Counted from the first letter of the stretch, positions 1 through 14,190 are shown. The stretch: DNA of 64,000 nt from Nigrospora sphaerica (GCA_018287875.1 JAGVVL010000013.1:2294001-2358000), one strand, 5' to 3'. A program made the numbers and translations. Notes: generated by a model from the letters alone, not told the origin.

Positions 1-236
1 AGAGCCGAGCCATCATCCGACGACTTCTTGGTCTGAGCCAGGGCATTGGAAATGGCCTCAAGTTTCGCAGCATATTCGACGGCGGGCGAGTAGTCCTTCA
101 GGCGGCGGTATATTTTCTGTAGATGGATTGCCAGCCTGTGTTGGGCAGGGTCGGGGCAACACTGGCCCGTTGCCAGTAGACTTTGATACTTGACCAGCGG
201 GTCCGTGATGGTGATGGAGGTCGCTGCCCGCTTCAT
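1..236 (-). CDS. AFG1-like mitochondrial ATPase, N-terminal part (cut by window edge)
   Basis: Reading the minus strand from the ATG at 236 gives 78 codons without a stop up to the window edge. The N-terminus contains ITITDPLVKYQSLLATG, then PDPAQHRLAIHLQ and a basic helix. I recognise this as the start of the AFG1/LACE1 AAA ATPase family, which acts in mitochondrial inner-membrane protein quality control. The Walker motifs would lie beyond the window, so the ATPase core is not visible. The residues before the conserved part (MKRAATS) are too few for a convincing mitochondrial presequence. An upstream exon is possible, although the ATG has a reasonable context (ctcacaATG). The gene is divergent from NUP133, with about 1.26 kb between the two starts. 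The family call rests on recalled similarity of a short segment. Confidence 0.8.
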   Translation of the reverse strand, partial: MKRAATSITITDPLVKYQSLLATGQCCPDPAQHRLAIHLQKIYRRLKDYSPAVEYAAKLEAISNALAQTKKSSDDGSA

Positions 237-1498
237 TGTGAGATGGTGGTTTGCTCAGGATGGGCTAATGATGCACTTGGGCAGACGTCATCGATAACTC
301 CCTTAGAGAATCGTCGAGTTGCCAGCTAGCTCCAGCACTGGGGCTTGATACTGAGGGTTGCAGCCCGTCGGTGGCAAGAGGCTTTACCGCCAGTGACCAG
401 GATCAAAAGAGCGTTCGGTTCTCCTGTGCAAACGCACTTGATCCCACGATGGCTCTGGGAGTAGAGGAACGGTCGACGCCCCCTCGGAGAAATCGGGACG
501 GGCTTCAAGGCTTGTCGCAAGACGGGGATCAAAAGCGGACAGGTACCCTTGGCTCTCTTACCAGAGGCGAGGCCGGCACAATACCAGGTCGAACGGGGCT
601 TACCTGAGTCAGGCAGGTTATGTAGATTAGGCAGGTTATGTAGGTTAGGTCCCTTACAGCGGCTCAATGAGATGATGCGAAACCACGCAGAGTCATGGTG
701 AGCAGAGGCGGAAAGCCGTGTATCGTCTTACCGGATAGTAACATCGTGACCTACACGGCCCAAAGCAACCTTGGAAGCTGTAAGCTGGGCGACGGTTGAG
801 CTTCGTGCGAGGCTGCGGAGCTCGGATCAAGGCCGATTTTGTTTATTTGCTAACCCCAGAGCTGCTAAGAAAGAAGTGGAGGTCACATTCCTAGCTCGGG
901 CTTGGAGTGCTGGGCTTGTGCCATAGGACGTCAACACACCTAGCGAGGAAGTACATTAGGCACTTAGCTTAGTGCGGAGGTACATGGAAACTTGAGCTAC
1001 TAGCTCCGGTTCTCTGAATAGACTGCCCAGCAAACACCAAACAGCGCCGCGAGTGGGAATCAAGTGGCTCTCGCAACCCGGAGGAAAAAAAAACCATACA
1101 CGTCCCTTTCCATCCATCATCGCGCGCCCGACGCCGTATGGACTGATCGCCGGACGCCTGCAACCCAACCCGTAAACCAAAGCAGCCCTTTGAGTATCTT
1201 CAGAGCTGCCAGTTTTCGCCGCCGTGCCATGATGAAAGCCCGTTTCGTTTATCCTTGGTCGCATTGATAGAACCCCAACAGGATCGCTGGCGACGCTGCT
1301 GGCCGCTTCTGCCGCCTAGCAACATAGGTTCGCCCTAAAACACGTCTCCCGCCCTTCCCTGCAGCTCCCGATACTCATCATCATCACCACCCTCGCCCTG
1401 CTCCCTGACCGGCCGACCGTCCCGATTCTGCCCTGTCGCTGCCGCCATCGGCCCCTTCTCTTCTCCATCCGCACCACCGCCAGCCGGGCGTTTGCATC
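237..1498. other. Intergenic region between divergent AFG1-like and NUP133 genes
   Basis: No convincing coding region is present; the short open frames lack codon bias and recognisable motifs. The interval should contain both promoters. It holds an 18-bp tandem duplication at 611-646. Just upstream of the NUP133 start (about 1370-1498) the plus strand becomes pyrimidine-rich, as is common for fungal promoter and leader DNA. Confidence 0.5.
611..646. repeat. Two tandem copies of an 18-bp unit
   Basis: The unit aggcaggttatgtagatt (611-628) is followed directly by a copy differing at one base (629-646). It is part of the intergenic region upstream of the AFG1-like gene. Function unknown. Confidence 0.75.
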
Positions 1499-4400
1499 AT
1501 GTTCTCCGCCTCGGCCAACGACGGTGCCGCCAACGGCCCCAGTGTGGGAGCCACTACGCGCAGCCGCCGGCGACAGCGTCCTCAGAGCCAGGAGAACTCG
1601 GCGCAGCAACCCAAGGCCAAGCGGCAGCGCCCCAATTTGGCCGACCAGGCCGTCGCCGAACCCGATGCCACCACAGAGAACTACGAAGTCAAAGCGGCGC
1701 GCCCCCAGATCGCTGAACTGAAGCAGGATGGCCTTGAGAACGCGCCCGTCATGAGAAAGGAGCTCAGCTTCCGTTCCAAAAAGGCCAAAACGGGAGAACG
1801 CGTGAGCAAGGGCGACGGAACTGTGGTCCTGGTACGTTCGTGATGCGCCCTGTCCGCCGACGGAGATGATCAACTAACCCGACACCCTCCTCAGACTAGC
1901 AATGCCGGCTACGTCGTGAGCAAGTTCCCAGCGCTGCCGGATCGACTCCGAATAGACGCGACGAGTGAGGCAGCTTCCTACCCTGACTGGCTTCTCTGCA
2001 TGCTGACCAAAGAACAGGTCGTCAGCATGGCACCGTCGACCCCGTTACCGGCTACGCCCTTGCCCTCACGCAAACCCATGCCGTCGTATGGCCCTATTCG
2101 TCACCCACATCGTCGCCCGAATCCTTTGTCTTCACCCTGCCCTACCCTTCGAAGCATTCGACCGACCCGTTGCCCCTCGGCTCTCTCGTCTCGTCCTCGG
2201 CCTCGTCTTCCGAACCCGGCCTGGTGGTCGTCATGCCTACCAGTGGCAAGATCACTTACTGGGAATCAATATCGAGCGCCACCACCTTGGACTTCATGCG
2301 CCAGCAGCGCAATGGTGTTGAGGACACGGTGCCAGGCATGTACTCGGGTGAAACCGTGATCCAGATCACCAGTGCCGAATCGGCAACAGGTTTCGTCCTT
2401 GCTTTCAGCAGCGGACGCATGGCCTACATGAGTGTTCGTGACGCGCATGGGCGGCCGCAGATCTCGGTGCTGTTCTTGCGCACTAGCTTGGGGCCATCAC
2501 ACGCCGGTTTCTTCGGAACCATTCGAAATGCCCTATCCCAGGCGGCCGTTCAGGGCGACATTGTGGCCGTGAGGTCTGACCGAGCGTCGACACAGGGAGA
2601 ACGGACCATAGTGGCTGCGACGTCCAAGGGACGGTTGCATGCATGGAGAGTACACCGCGGGGGCCATCACGACGTTTTGGCTGAGCATGACGCCCGAGAG
2701 GATATCATTGCTGCGATTCGCGACCGCGACCGCCTCGCGACCAAATTCCCATCCGAGTCTTTCAGGATACACGACTTGACCCATACGCCTCCCGGCCTCG
2801 ACGACAAGTACTCGGAGATGACGCAGCTCCGTCAGACTCCGGAGTCTGATGAGTACCAGCACCTGTTGCTTCTTACTTCTATGTCCAGCCGGACCTCGTG
2901 TCGATATACACTGGTTGAGGTCCTCTTGCCCGATAGCGTCTCGCACGATGCCCCCATGATGATTGGCACGATCCGCCCGATAACGAGTTACTCAACGCCC
3001 CCCGACCCCCACGCCCTCGCAAAACCCCGTTTGTACCTTCCCAGGCCTGGCCTCGCTGCTTTCGTGGTCTTCGAGCGTGCCGCTGTCGTGGCATCCATAG
3101 CGCGCCAGCCAGACTCGCCAGATTCGCAGCTTATGGAGGACACTCGCGTCATTCCTGCGACCTACGAGGACGTTATAGACCTGAGGCAAGATCCGACGCT
3201 GGAAATCATGGGCTCTGGGTGTGAGGAGCCTCATGCCCCGGGATTCGAGGATGCCCGCGTCGTCCGTGTAAAGTCGAAGAACCCCTCCGTTGTGCTTGTC
3301 GTGCGCGGCGCAGGTTGCCTTCGCATCACAACCACTGACATCGATCGGTTTGCAAGCGAGAAGCCCCCACGGATCACAGCAAAGAGCAAGCTAGAGCAAG
3401 CCGTGTTCTTTGGGATCAAGGAGGACAACCCTCTCGTTTTTGATATCCCTCGCGAGCTTCCGTTCTCCGACAAGGAGCTGGGCGATGCAGCCCTCGAATT
3501 GAGCCACGAAATTCTGAGCTCCGGCAACCCCCACTTGATTGCCGGCTCTATTCACTTGGACAGCCACATGCGACTCCGTACTCAAACGCTGGAAAAGCTG
3601 ATGGCGCACCTGAGATGTCTCAAGGTTAACCTGGACCGGGTGACGCGATGGCAGCTGCTATGGAACGCCGAAAAGCTCCAAGCCGCCAAGTACGTCTGGA
3701 AGAAGCACGAGGAATTTATCAACACCCGCCCGGCCGAGAGCAAGAAAGACCTTGTCGCCGAGATCGTGGAATACATTCGGTCCGAGGAGAAGAGTCAACC
3801 AGACGTCGCCCGCGGAGAAACTGACCAATTGCGCCACTGGTTCGTTCATGATACCGCACGCATGAACATCTTCCTGGCTTGGGCGTACGAGGTTATCAAG
3901 TACAGTTCAAAAGCCGGTCTGGATCAGTTGTCACTCACTCGTTTCATTTTTGAAGCCATACAAATCAACATCGATGCGATTCACGAGGCGATGGAGTACC
4001 GCAGGAAGAACCTCGGCCTCTACGGGCTTGAGCGGGAGAGCTTGGTGAACGGCATCTTGTTCGATGAGTACGAGGGATTGCCGCAGCCCTGGACTAGCGA
4101 CCAGTACATTACGAATAACCTGAAGCGGCTGGTCGAACTGGCCTCAGAATGGGCGAACCAACACTACCTGTCGGATACGACCAGCGAGGTTGAGCAGGGG
4201 CTCATTCGCCAGATACGAGGCTCTCTACCCTCACTCACCGAGATCTATCTCACGGCTCTCCAGGAAATGTCGCGGTGGGCACTTTCAAGCGAAAACTCCA
4301 AGACGGTCACGCTGGGACAGAGCTTTGAAGAGACATATGAAAGGGACCGCCATGACAAGGTGGTTCTGTTGTCTCAGTCGGAAAACTGGGACGCGGCTGT

Positions 4401-5797
4401 CAAGCTCGCCGAGCATCACCGCTCCCTCTCGGCGCTGGCCGAGATCATGATCAGCGAGATCACCTCTATCCGCGAGAGGCTCGAAGAGGGTGCCCTGTCT
4501 CCCGAGCAGATCAAAAGACTCGAGGAAAGAATGGCAACCAAGGAGCGTCAAGTCGAGGGCTACTTTACTGCTTACGGGAAGGAGTTCGCGTTTCCCTTCT
4601 ACCAGTGTCAACTCGAGCAGCATGGTATTGACGCTGTCCTGGAGCACAAAGGTGACAAGCACCTCAAGACAATGTTTCTGCGAACGAAGCCAGAGCTCGC
4701 TCGGGTATCTTGGATCAACGACATTATTGGCGAGGAAGACATCGCGCGTGCAGCCGACACGCTGCTCGAGCTCGGCCTCTCTCACGAGCAGCAGATCTGG
4801 AACAAGAAGATCGAACTCAGCCTGGGCAAACTCGCTCGTATGGCCGAAGCCTCCAGCCCTGCCAGCAAGGCTTTGTACAGTGCCCAAGACGCCGCCATCG
4901 ACGCTACAGTTGCCGATGCCGGCGTCGAGGTCATCGACAAGGAGCTTGCCATCATCAAAATTCAAGATCTGCTGTATGGTCAGATCCGGCCCGTCGTCAG
5001 CGTTGCGCTCGACGAGAGCGAAGAACTGCCTATGGCAATGGAAGCATTCCCCCTCAAAATCCCCAAGAAGTATAAGGTACTCTCCGAAATATACGAGCTT
5101 GGCATCGGCCGCCTGCTCAAGCACGAAGCACTCGACCCTATGACCTTGATCGAGCTCCTCACATTGATCGAGCTTCAGCCTGATCTCAAGGAGATGATCT
5201 CGGACCAGTTCTTCTTGGCTATTCAGGTTGCCAACTACGGCCTTGACGGCGAGGAACGCGACCAAGCCGAACGGCTCATCTGGCGAAGATGTTACCTGAG
5301 AGAAGACTGGATGAAGATCAACAACACATCCCAAAAGGACGACAATGACATCCTAGAGATCCTAGGCAGCACCGACCTCTTCTCTGTTTTCTGCGTCCTC
5401 TACGCCAACCGTGAGTTCCCCTTTGCGTTCAGTCGTGGGTGCGAGGCGATGCTAACCTGGGCTAGAATACGGCACCAAAGAGAAGCCGTACCGTCGTGTC
5501 ATGCCCACCGAGGCACTTGGCGTCTTCACCGAGACGCTGGATCGACGCTTTGAGAAGCTGGAAAAGGGCTATTGCGAGAGATACCTCGAGGCTATGCGTT
5601 GGGAGGACAGTAATCTGCGGAAACACATTGAGAAGCACCGTCTGGAGCAGTGGGCCCGAGACACTCAGAGGCTGGCAGAAGATACGGTCGACCAGCAATA
5701 CGACCAGCAGACCGAGGTGGGCGCTCTCGCGACGTCGCCTCAACAGGCCAATGCCGACGTGGCTGTCAACGGAAACGCGCAGAACGGCGTGCACTAG
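1499..5797 (+). CDS. NUP133: Nucleoporin Nup133, Y-complex subunit of the nuclear pore
   Basis: Four exons: 1499-1831, 1895-1964, 2018-5410 and 5466-5797, giving 1375 residues, a usual length for fungal Nup133. Introns are 63, 53 and 55 nt with gtacgt, gtgagg and gtgagt donors. Phase is preserved at each junction, and without the second intron the beta-propeller frame cannot be joined to the start. The first ~110 residues are basic and probably disordered. Residues ~115-520 resemble the Nup133/Nup155 N-terminal beta-propeller (GYALALTQTHAVVWPYSS, GLVVVMPTSGKITYW). The rest is a helical stack ending in the typical Nup133 tail (LIWRRCYLREDWMKIN, then MRWEDSNLRKHIEKHRLEQW). Nup133 sits at the end of the Y-shaped Nup84/Nup107 scaffold complex on both faces of the pore. 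The C-terminal tail past ~1350 is low-complexity. Confidence 0.93.
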
Positions 5798-8611
5798 GGA
5801 GGCCGCTGGATTGCAAGATGGGAGGAATAAGCCGTGGGCGGCACGTAGAGGCACTAATGGAACGACGGTCCGTCATATACCTATCTGATTCGCGGCGGGA
5901 CAGGCGTACGGAAAGAGGGGAGTGATGAGGGTTGGGTGACACGCAAGAGCACCCCGGATCGTCGATGACGATGACACACTGCCTTGTTCCGGTCAACACA
6001 AGGATAGACAGTAGCGAGGCCTCATATACAAGCAGACGCACCACGCGGAAGCCCGTCTTCTCTCCCGTGGTGCGATTCTAATCTAGTACCGAGGGTATTC
6101 AACGGGGCATCTTGCTCCCCAGGCCACCCAGCGCGACCAAATCGCCCGTTTCCCTCTACTGGGCTTGAAGTCATTCTTAGGCTGTCTTGCCGAGGCGCCT
6201 ACGACACAGTTGCTCCTTGGCCCCGAGATACGTGTGCCACCCCGGACTGGTGGCGGAGAGCTCGTCGCAAGAAGACTATCCAAGCAATCTCTAAGAACGA
6301 CGCGGCTTTCCCATCTGGGATTCAAATGGGCAGGCGACGGGCAGGTCTGCCCGCCACCCCTCTTCTTTCTCTGTTGTCCCTTTCCCCTCGCCTAGCATCG
6401 ATACCGTGGCCACCTCCGGCTTGGCCAGATGAGCAGAAAAGGCCGTCCGCCGAGTATGATATTCGGGATCCTCGATTACCCTGGCGGGGACGACTGCGCG
6501 CGCGGCGCGCCGGCCCGGGTCATGTTTCCTTCTTCATACCCCCTTCCTAAGATGTGGGCCGTTGAGGACTCCCTAGACAGGGGGCCCAGGGGATGGTCAA
6601 CCGGCCATGGGAGCCGCAGGGTGGCAAGGCTGGAGGCTGGGCTTTACAGGTACGAGGCAGCACGGCCATGTTTGTCCGGTGATGACACCCCCACGCAAGG
6701 CGGCTGGGTGAATACGGGTACGATGGGCCTGCCGGGGGGGTGGGAGGGTCGGCAAAGCAAACCCGCCAGGGTGCACCAAAAGCGGCCGGCAGCCTTTGTT
6801 CCAATTTGAGATCCGGGGGGCAGGGTAGGTGGAGGAAGTGCCTCGAGGGAGCACCAAGCCGTTCCAGCTGCGGGATGACTCTTGTGTCAGGCTCGTGTTA
6901 CGGGGCATATCTGCGAATAGGGAAGTTAGCTGAGAAGGTTGCGGGCCCGCTGGGCAGGCACCTTGGCTTCGGGTCTGCGGCCCAGCACGACCTCACGACC
7001 TCTCGGCTTGCCTGCCTGCACTATATGCAGGCCGCTCACCGAAATCCATGCCCGCATTCCCGCACTCTCTGTGCATCATGGCGACCATGTGGGAAAGGAT
7101 GCGTATAACGTATACATCGTATAAGAGAGGGATTCGGCCCGATCAGTACCGTCCCGAAGATCCCCGGATGGGATTGGTTGGCTGTAAGGGATGATGCCCA
7201 GGGCTGCCAGGCGACGATCATTCAACGCACCTTTGGGGGTGGCAGGCTATTTCTGTCGTGACCCCATGCCAATAGCCCTCCGGAGGTGAGCAGGATCCTA
7301 CAGACTGATCGACCCTAAGCCAGCTTCACCGGGACCATGGCGCTACCAATGCCTCCCAAAACCAAGCTCGAGGCCGCCAGCGATAGCTTCCGCGTTCGGC
7401 CCTCGGGATACCGCAGGGTTCACAGGAGGGTCGCGGCAATGGGAACTTGTCTGGCGCGGGGAGCTGAAAGAGCCACAACGGGAGTGCCCCTGGGGGCCTC
7501 CGTCGCTTCCTCTACCACTCACACGCCGCATAGCAAAGTCGGACAGGATTGAATTTCCGCCAATTTCGCTCATGATGAACCTTGGCAGGTGAACAAAAAG
7601 CTGCAAGTAACCTTTTTAGCAGCACGAGCAGTCACCGGGACCAGGGCATGTCGCTTGTGAAGTCCACCGAAGAGTGCCAAGCAGTGCGAAAGGGACATCT
7701 TAGGCGACAGCCCACGTGGCATTGGCCCGCAACACGCCGGGGTCCTACTGTTGCATCGTTCTGTCTGCCTCTCTCGATTTGTCCATAAATTACGAAATTA
7801 AGGGCCAATGGGCTGGTTTGTGCGCCTTATAGCACAGGATGAGTACCAGAGCTGGGCTGGCTGAGCATGCCGGATCGCGCTGCCAGGATCGCGGCTAGAC
7901 CTGATCAGGATATATGTTTCAATTGGTAACTCATCCGGCGAAGGCTTAGTCGCTCAAGCGTCCGTCTGCCTTTCCAATTATATCGACTCTGGTCGTCGGT
8001 CTGGACGGGAGCATCGTATCGCGAGGTCAGGTATCCACATCACTTCTCGAGGCTGCCATCGCCGTCCGGAGGGGGGCGGTAATTTGTATGCCGATATCCA
8101 TTGGTTGTAGACCGGGACGTCAATAGCTGCGGCTTTTAAGTAAGAGTCGCTGCAATGGTGGCTGTAGAGTTGACGGTGGCGCGGCGCATAACCGGCAGTC
8201 AGTCGCATCTCGCCTTCTAGACCCTCTCTTCGGCGTCATGTAGAGTACCATGTGCGACGGAAGCACGCCGTTGTCAGTCACTGCGGTACGCGGCTACTGT
8301 CCATGAGTGCGCAGGCTGATGGCTGATGACCTGCTAGTCAGTCACCAGCAGTCGCACGCATACGGCACCTGCGCCTGCAGAAGGTTGCTGCCTGGGAATC
8401 TGTCATGCTGCGGGGGCGACGCAGCCTGTGAGGGCCGGGGGAGACGTGCAGGTCGAGGACGAGATGGGTCACGATGTCGCCGGCCAGGCCGTTGACCACG
8501 GGAAAGGTCTCCGGACCCCGTGACGCCAAAGTCCCGTGCGGATGGGTGTCGGATGAGTGGCCCAGAGGCCCTGCTCGCTGCTGAGGCACCCGTCAGCTTC
8601 GTCACAGGCCG

Positions 8612-8627
8612 GCAGCAGCAGCAGCAG
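8612..8627. repeat. Short CAG trinucleotide run
   Basis: About five perfect copies of CAG/GCA in non-coding DNA. Confidence 0.8.
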
Positions 8628-11600
8628 GGGAAACGCGACAAGGCCGGTACGGGACCACACACCTCAGCCAGACAGCCACCAACCAGTGGGCGCAGGCGAG
8701 ATAGCGCCATGATGCTCCGAGCGACGTCGTCCCCTTCCATGGCGTCGAAGGAGGCCTGTCGAAAGCGCAGTGACGACCAAGGCCGACTGCACCGTGATTG
8801 GACGCCATGCGAGGCCAAGGAGCAGCAGGTTCCCCGCAGAAAAGGACTATGATGCCAGATCGAGTGTCAGGATACTCAATCTGCTAGGGCTGTCAGGCCT
8901 GCAGAGCAGGTGGTAGCCGGTTCGACTGGTAGTCGCTTGCGAGAGCCATAGTGGCCCGCCGGGGTCCATTCGCAGACTGGTTAGCGTCTGGGCGCGCCGC
9001 AAGGCTGACTGGAGTCTGAGGGCTGGCGAGGGCTCTTTTGTTTCTTTTACTAAGTTAGTGACTCGAGAGCTGCACGAAGGTGGAGGTACGTTGCAGACGG
9101 CTGGATACCTTGGTCCCAAGGCAAGCCGACCGCATCACCGGCCTCCACAACGAGGCAGATTTCTCGGCCGGGCCAAAGTTGGGGGCCGGGGTGCCTGTTT
9201 GCTTTTTCGACGCCGGCCGCCATCGTGGGAGACGATGAACACTGCGCAGTACACGACCCCGGGAGATACGGGGAGGGTGAGGTGGTACTCGCGTAAGCGT
9301 TGCGATTTGAAATACACACGCGCCGCTTTGCCGATCGCGACGGTGCCTTTGCGTCACGGCGGCCGGCCATCTCCGGGCTGTCTATCCGTCCAGCCCGTCT
9401 ATGCTCGGATCTGGCCAGGTATGGAAACCGAAGTTGGAGGCCAGCGGGGAAGTGCGGCAAATCGAAGCGCAGTCGCGCTATACTCGGTAGCCCCCATTTT
9501 GGCACGTCTGTTGTGGTGGTCCCGTGGCTGTTCCGGCCGGACTCTCGATAGATGGAGGGACGTCGGAGATGCCCTGCCTTTGGGGGCCGGTGGCGTGGGC
9601 GGCCGACGTATCAAGGCCGGAATGCTGTCCTCTGCGCGAGGCGGAGCCAACGGTCATCTGAACAGGGCAAATTCGTCGACAATCACCTGCGTTACTGTTT
9701 GGCCCGGAGGTAATGGGACGACGCCGGTCGTGTGGCGACCGCTCCGGATGAATCATTATTACCCATGGCTTCGGTGGCAGGGCCAGGCAGCCATACGGGA
9801 TGCAAATTTTAGACCTGTGGAGGCGCACAGGGAAGCGAGAATATCAAATGGGCTATGGGAGGCGGTCGGAGGGCAGGAGCAAGAGGAGGAGGTAGGTACT
9901 ACCGGCACGGGCAGGAAGTAGTAGGTAGGTACCTATCTATCCACACCCACGAGGCATCCATCGTGGATTAGGCAATAGGTAGGTATACGATGGATCTATG
10001 CAATGTCTCCAGCTGCTGGCGAGGCGATTGATTCACTTGCATGCATCCCTGTCGTTGTATTGGCCTTCCGTTTACAGCACCAAGAAGCCCTACATATCCA
10101 AGGTTCGCACGACCCGGCTACCCGGTACGGGCGATACCCGCTTGAAACATACAGCACTGCAGGCACTGCCGCTGCCGGCAGGCGAATTCACACAGAGGGA
10201 GGGGTAAGGCTGTCTTCCAGCCCCCAGGAGAAAATATGGAGGTGATGGGAGCTAGGTATAGTCCCCGACTTTCAAGCGTACATAGCGCACGGCCGGGGGC
10301 TCGTCCGTTCCCATCGCATGGGCCGTATAGTGAACTCCATTGGGTGGTATACGCTACCATAGGCAGCGTAGGCACTGGGGAGCCCTCTGTAGGTGGTACA
10401 ACTATCCCAACCCCACCGGCCCATTTTACCGAACCGCCAATGGGGGATGCACTCCTTATACATCCATACCAGGGGGCACGTTGTCCTTACCTGTCTGTCT
10501 TGCAATTGTATTTTCGTCTTCTTTACTATGGGATAGCATCTTGGGGGAGTGTGTGGGCTTTGCGCAGATCCAAGCCCACGGTCTCGGGTTCCAGCCCGGC
10601 TGGAGGGACCGCATGAGGGGGGGTCACAAAAGGGGTCCAATTAGCACGGCGGCCGTTGCTGCGACCGCGGCACATCTGCAACTTCACAGGGCTGCATCTT
10701 CAGCACCGACCGCCAACCCGAGCACCCGTCAACGCTGCTGCGCACCATCAACCACATGGGCAGCCCCTCCCCCCAATCTGCAGCCTTGTGTGGTCAGGGT
10801 ATCTGCGATCTGGATCGTTCCAGGGCCGGCCGAAACCTGACAACTGGGCTGCCAGAGCAAGAATGCGCTATCTACACCGTTCAGCGGGCCAAACCCCTGA
10901 CAGACAGGCATTTATCTATGTACCATCCTTCTGCCAGGGCTCCGATCGTTTGACTACGATGTGCTACCCGCTGTTACCCCCTTGTCTGCCTGTTATGGCT
11001 AGCGGGATTGCGACGGCGTGTAGAACCCACCTAATGTGGGAGACGATAAAAACGGCTCAGTGCACCAAAACACTCTTGCGCGAATGGTGAGTAGTTTATT
11101 CTGTTCCTCCATTGGCAGCCGGTCTGTCCAGTGTGGGAGGTGGGCAAGTGATGCGTTACCCCGGCCAGTTAGACTGCGCTTCAACCGTTGTAATCTGCTG
11201 CGTCGTGCTTCCATGCCTTCGCGATGCTCCTCCAAATAGAACTGACCTACATACATGACGCCCACCTGCGGCAGCGTTGTCTCGGCCACCCCAAGGCCCA
11301 GAAGGCGTCTTGTCGATGACCGCCGGGGGGCGCGCGGCCCTTGTCCGCTCTATCTGTATGCCCGTACGAGGGCCAATAACGGGGGTCACAGTCACGGTAG
11401 CGTATACCTGTCCGTCCTGTCATCCTCACCATACACAGCCTCACCGCCCTGGCTTGTGTATTGCCGTTGCGTGATGCATCCACGTCTGTCAGCGCGCCAG
11501 AGCCCACCACTAACCGTCCCGATTGGGCAAGATCGTGTGCTAAATCTAGCCCACTCCCGGCAGGTTCCCACTGAACCAAGCCCCTCAGCTCGGAGGGGTG

Positions 11601-14190
11601 GAGGAAGAACAAGATCGTTCCGCCTTCGTTGGTGATGGCGCGCAAGGCGTTGCGACTAGTTGGCCCACGGTAATTCAACCGGAAGACCGACGTCCATCAA
11701 GTGGCAGCGGTATAGTCATCCTCAACGAGGTACTAGTCTGCGAGTCTGTTTCTTTGGCCCAGTTCCGAAGCTATCCTGATGACCTTGTCGAGACCCATTG
11801 GAACCCTGGCCCTGGAATCTGCCTTGGGTCCCAGGAAGCCGAAGTTCTTGTGTTACTAGTGGGGAAGGCTACCAAGATCCCTGTAGGGAGATCATGTACC
11901 CAGTGAGGAGGGCCGAGGGCCAATGACGTGCGGATAGCGAGGGACGCGGTGACATGTCGTGGGATGGTTTATGCTCCCGCGGTCCAAGGTAGGGGGGATG
12001 GCATGGCTACGTGATGTTGGGAGCCTTTGCGTCATATTTGGCCTGCAGTTTTCCGATGCGCCCGGCGCCGCTCGGAAAGGAGATACCGGGAGTAGCAAGA
12101 CAATGCCAGTACCTAGGCCAGAGGTCCCATCCTCGCCATACCGTCAATACCACGGCCGCGCCCGGTCCGAGGTTATCATCTGCCACTGAGGGCTTCCGGC
12201 TGTACTTACCAACCTAACCTAGCCACGGCACCTAATCCCGTGCCGAACTGTGTGCCTGATAAGCCTTCCAATTTCCAGTTACAATGCCTCCTACCTGTGA
12301 TAGGATTTACGGTTATGAGAGGAGCCGACTCCTACCAGCTCGTCAACGCCCGCTGCGGCATTGACGGAGGTGAGGAACGGGCTGCCGGACTAGCTGCGGC
12401 TCCTGCTGCATTCGGCTATTGGATGTTTCGTTGTTCTCATTATTTCGCCTCCTTCCAAGTGCCGTTGATGGTGCAAGGGAGGCGGTAGGAGTACCCCCTC
12501 CCGGGGGGGGGAAACTCGGTAAAGTTGGATGGCGCCGAGACAAGCCTAATACTGGTAGCAATGCACCAGACGTCGAGGTCGAGTCCCTGCCGTGGTACTG
12601 CAGGGGGTAAGGAGAAGCCTTCGACGCGTCCCCTCGCCTGGTGTTGTGTTATGCCGACCATGATTTCAAATTTGTCATCCGTTGGAACCTCGTGGACGCT
12701 TCGAATGCCGAATCGCTCGTTCTGCAGACGCGCGCGCGAGTTAGATGTCAACCTGACTAATTACCACTACGGCACTCAAGAACCAGGGTACCATGTGGGA
12801 ATACGACTAGCTACCGAGTTGCCATCTGCGTGTCTACCCGCTAGGCAAGTATTCCCGAATCCGCCCAAGTGCTTTTTCTTGATTGTTTTCTTTTTCTTAT
12901 ATGGGGCTCCTGCGGGGGTACTCTACCCATGCCGCTGCGACGGCCTTCCCCCCAAGCTGGCTGGTTGGAAGCGCGGTCTGGGGCCTGGATCCGGAACTCA
13001 GCATCAGGTTCGTAGCGACGACAGCATCCGGCGGCCGGCTCCGGATTGGCCAGTTTGCGGCAGGGGAGAAGATCAGTGCCCGGCCCAGCACGAGCAAGCA
13101 CGAAATGCACCCATCTTCTTCTGGAAAACGCAGCCCTGTCAGGTCCAGTGATGTTGATCGTTCTCGGCACTGCAAGGTGGCCGCCTGCTGCGACACTGCT
13201 TAGTTACATACCTACAATAGATGGCCGAGTGCGCTAGGCCGGGCCTGGCAGCTCTAGTACTGGATGATGCGGCCCATCCTTGCAGGGTCGGTGGTCACGG
13301 CCATGGTTCTCCCTTCAAGCCCGGCAAGATGACTCTGCGTCGGGCGCTGCCCTTGTCATGGTGCTGTCGACCTGCGTACCGGGACCATCCATCTTTCTTC
13401 GCCATGCTTCTTTGTTTCCTCCGCCGCCGCCGACTCGGTGACACCCTCCGCCATACAGCGCGCCCTTCGGTCGTCGTTGTACAGTGGGCACCGAGGGCGC
13501 GGCCATCCCGCCCCCAAAAGTGGACAGGTAGGCAACCTCCCCACGGTACTAGGCCGCGTACCTCTATCCCGCAACAATACCTGGCAGTCCTGTTCACTCG
13601 CGCTCTTCAACCCTGAGCCGGCCTGCAGCAGCAGGGCTCGCTCTCACTCCCTTCCCATGCCCGTAATGAGAGGCAGGCCTGGCCTGGCGGCCCTCCCGGG
13701 GCCGGGAGCCCGGCTCCATGGGCTGGCGTCCCATACGCCCCCACCACACGTTGGAGACGGCGCCCACAGCAGTGCCAAATACAGAACTGACAACCCCACC
13801 CGCAGGCGTTTCTCACCTGAGCGCGGCATCGACAGCGAGCGCAATGGCACCCGCGGTGGCTGCGCGCCCGCTGGCTGGCTCCCAGCTTCCCTGACAAGGG
13901 CCACCCACACACGCACTGCGCTCCAGCTGCGCTGCTGCGCTGCGAAACGAAACAAAGACCCATAAGCTTCCTTCCTCCCGTACCTACACCCTGCCCATGT
14001 CGGTTTACATACTAGGTACCTAGGTACGTAGTACAAACTCTAGGGCCACTGGGACGACGCACCTCGCGAGGTACTTTCTAGGGCTGCTTGCGGGCAGAGA
14101 CCAGGTAGCAGGGTACCTCGTGGTTACCCGGGTCTGTACCGCCCTCCCAACCGTCCCATCCACGATGCCGGGCAGCCTCTCTCTCGCTCT

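Noticed and set aside
1965..2017. Reading through as coding (frame 1916-2359)
   Set aside because: That frame does not continue into the Nup133 propeller; removing 1965-2017 as an intron restores it with proper splice sites.
4285..5334. 349-codon frame antisense to NUP133
   Set aside because: Shadow of the NUP133 coding frame on the other strand.
9058..9921. 287-codon open frame on the plus strand
   Set aside because: No recognisable domain, irregular codon use and several comparable frames on the opposite strand; likely chance in GC-rich DNA.
10565..10615. tRNA-like T-arm (ggttccagcc) candidate
   Set aside because: The stem gives a 6-base loop, and no acceptor, D or anticodon arm could be placed upstream.
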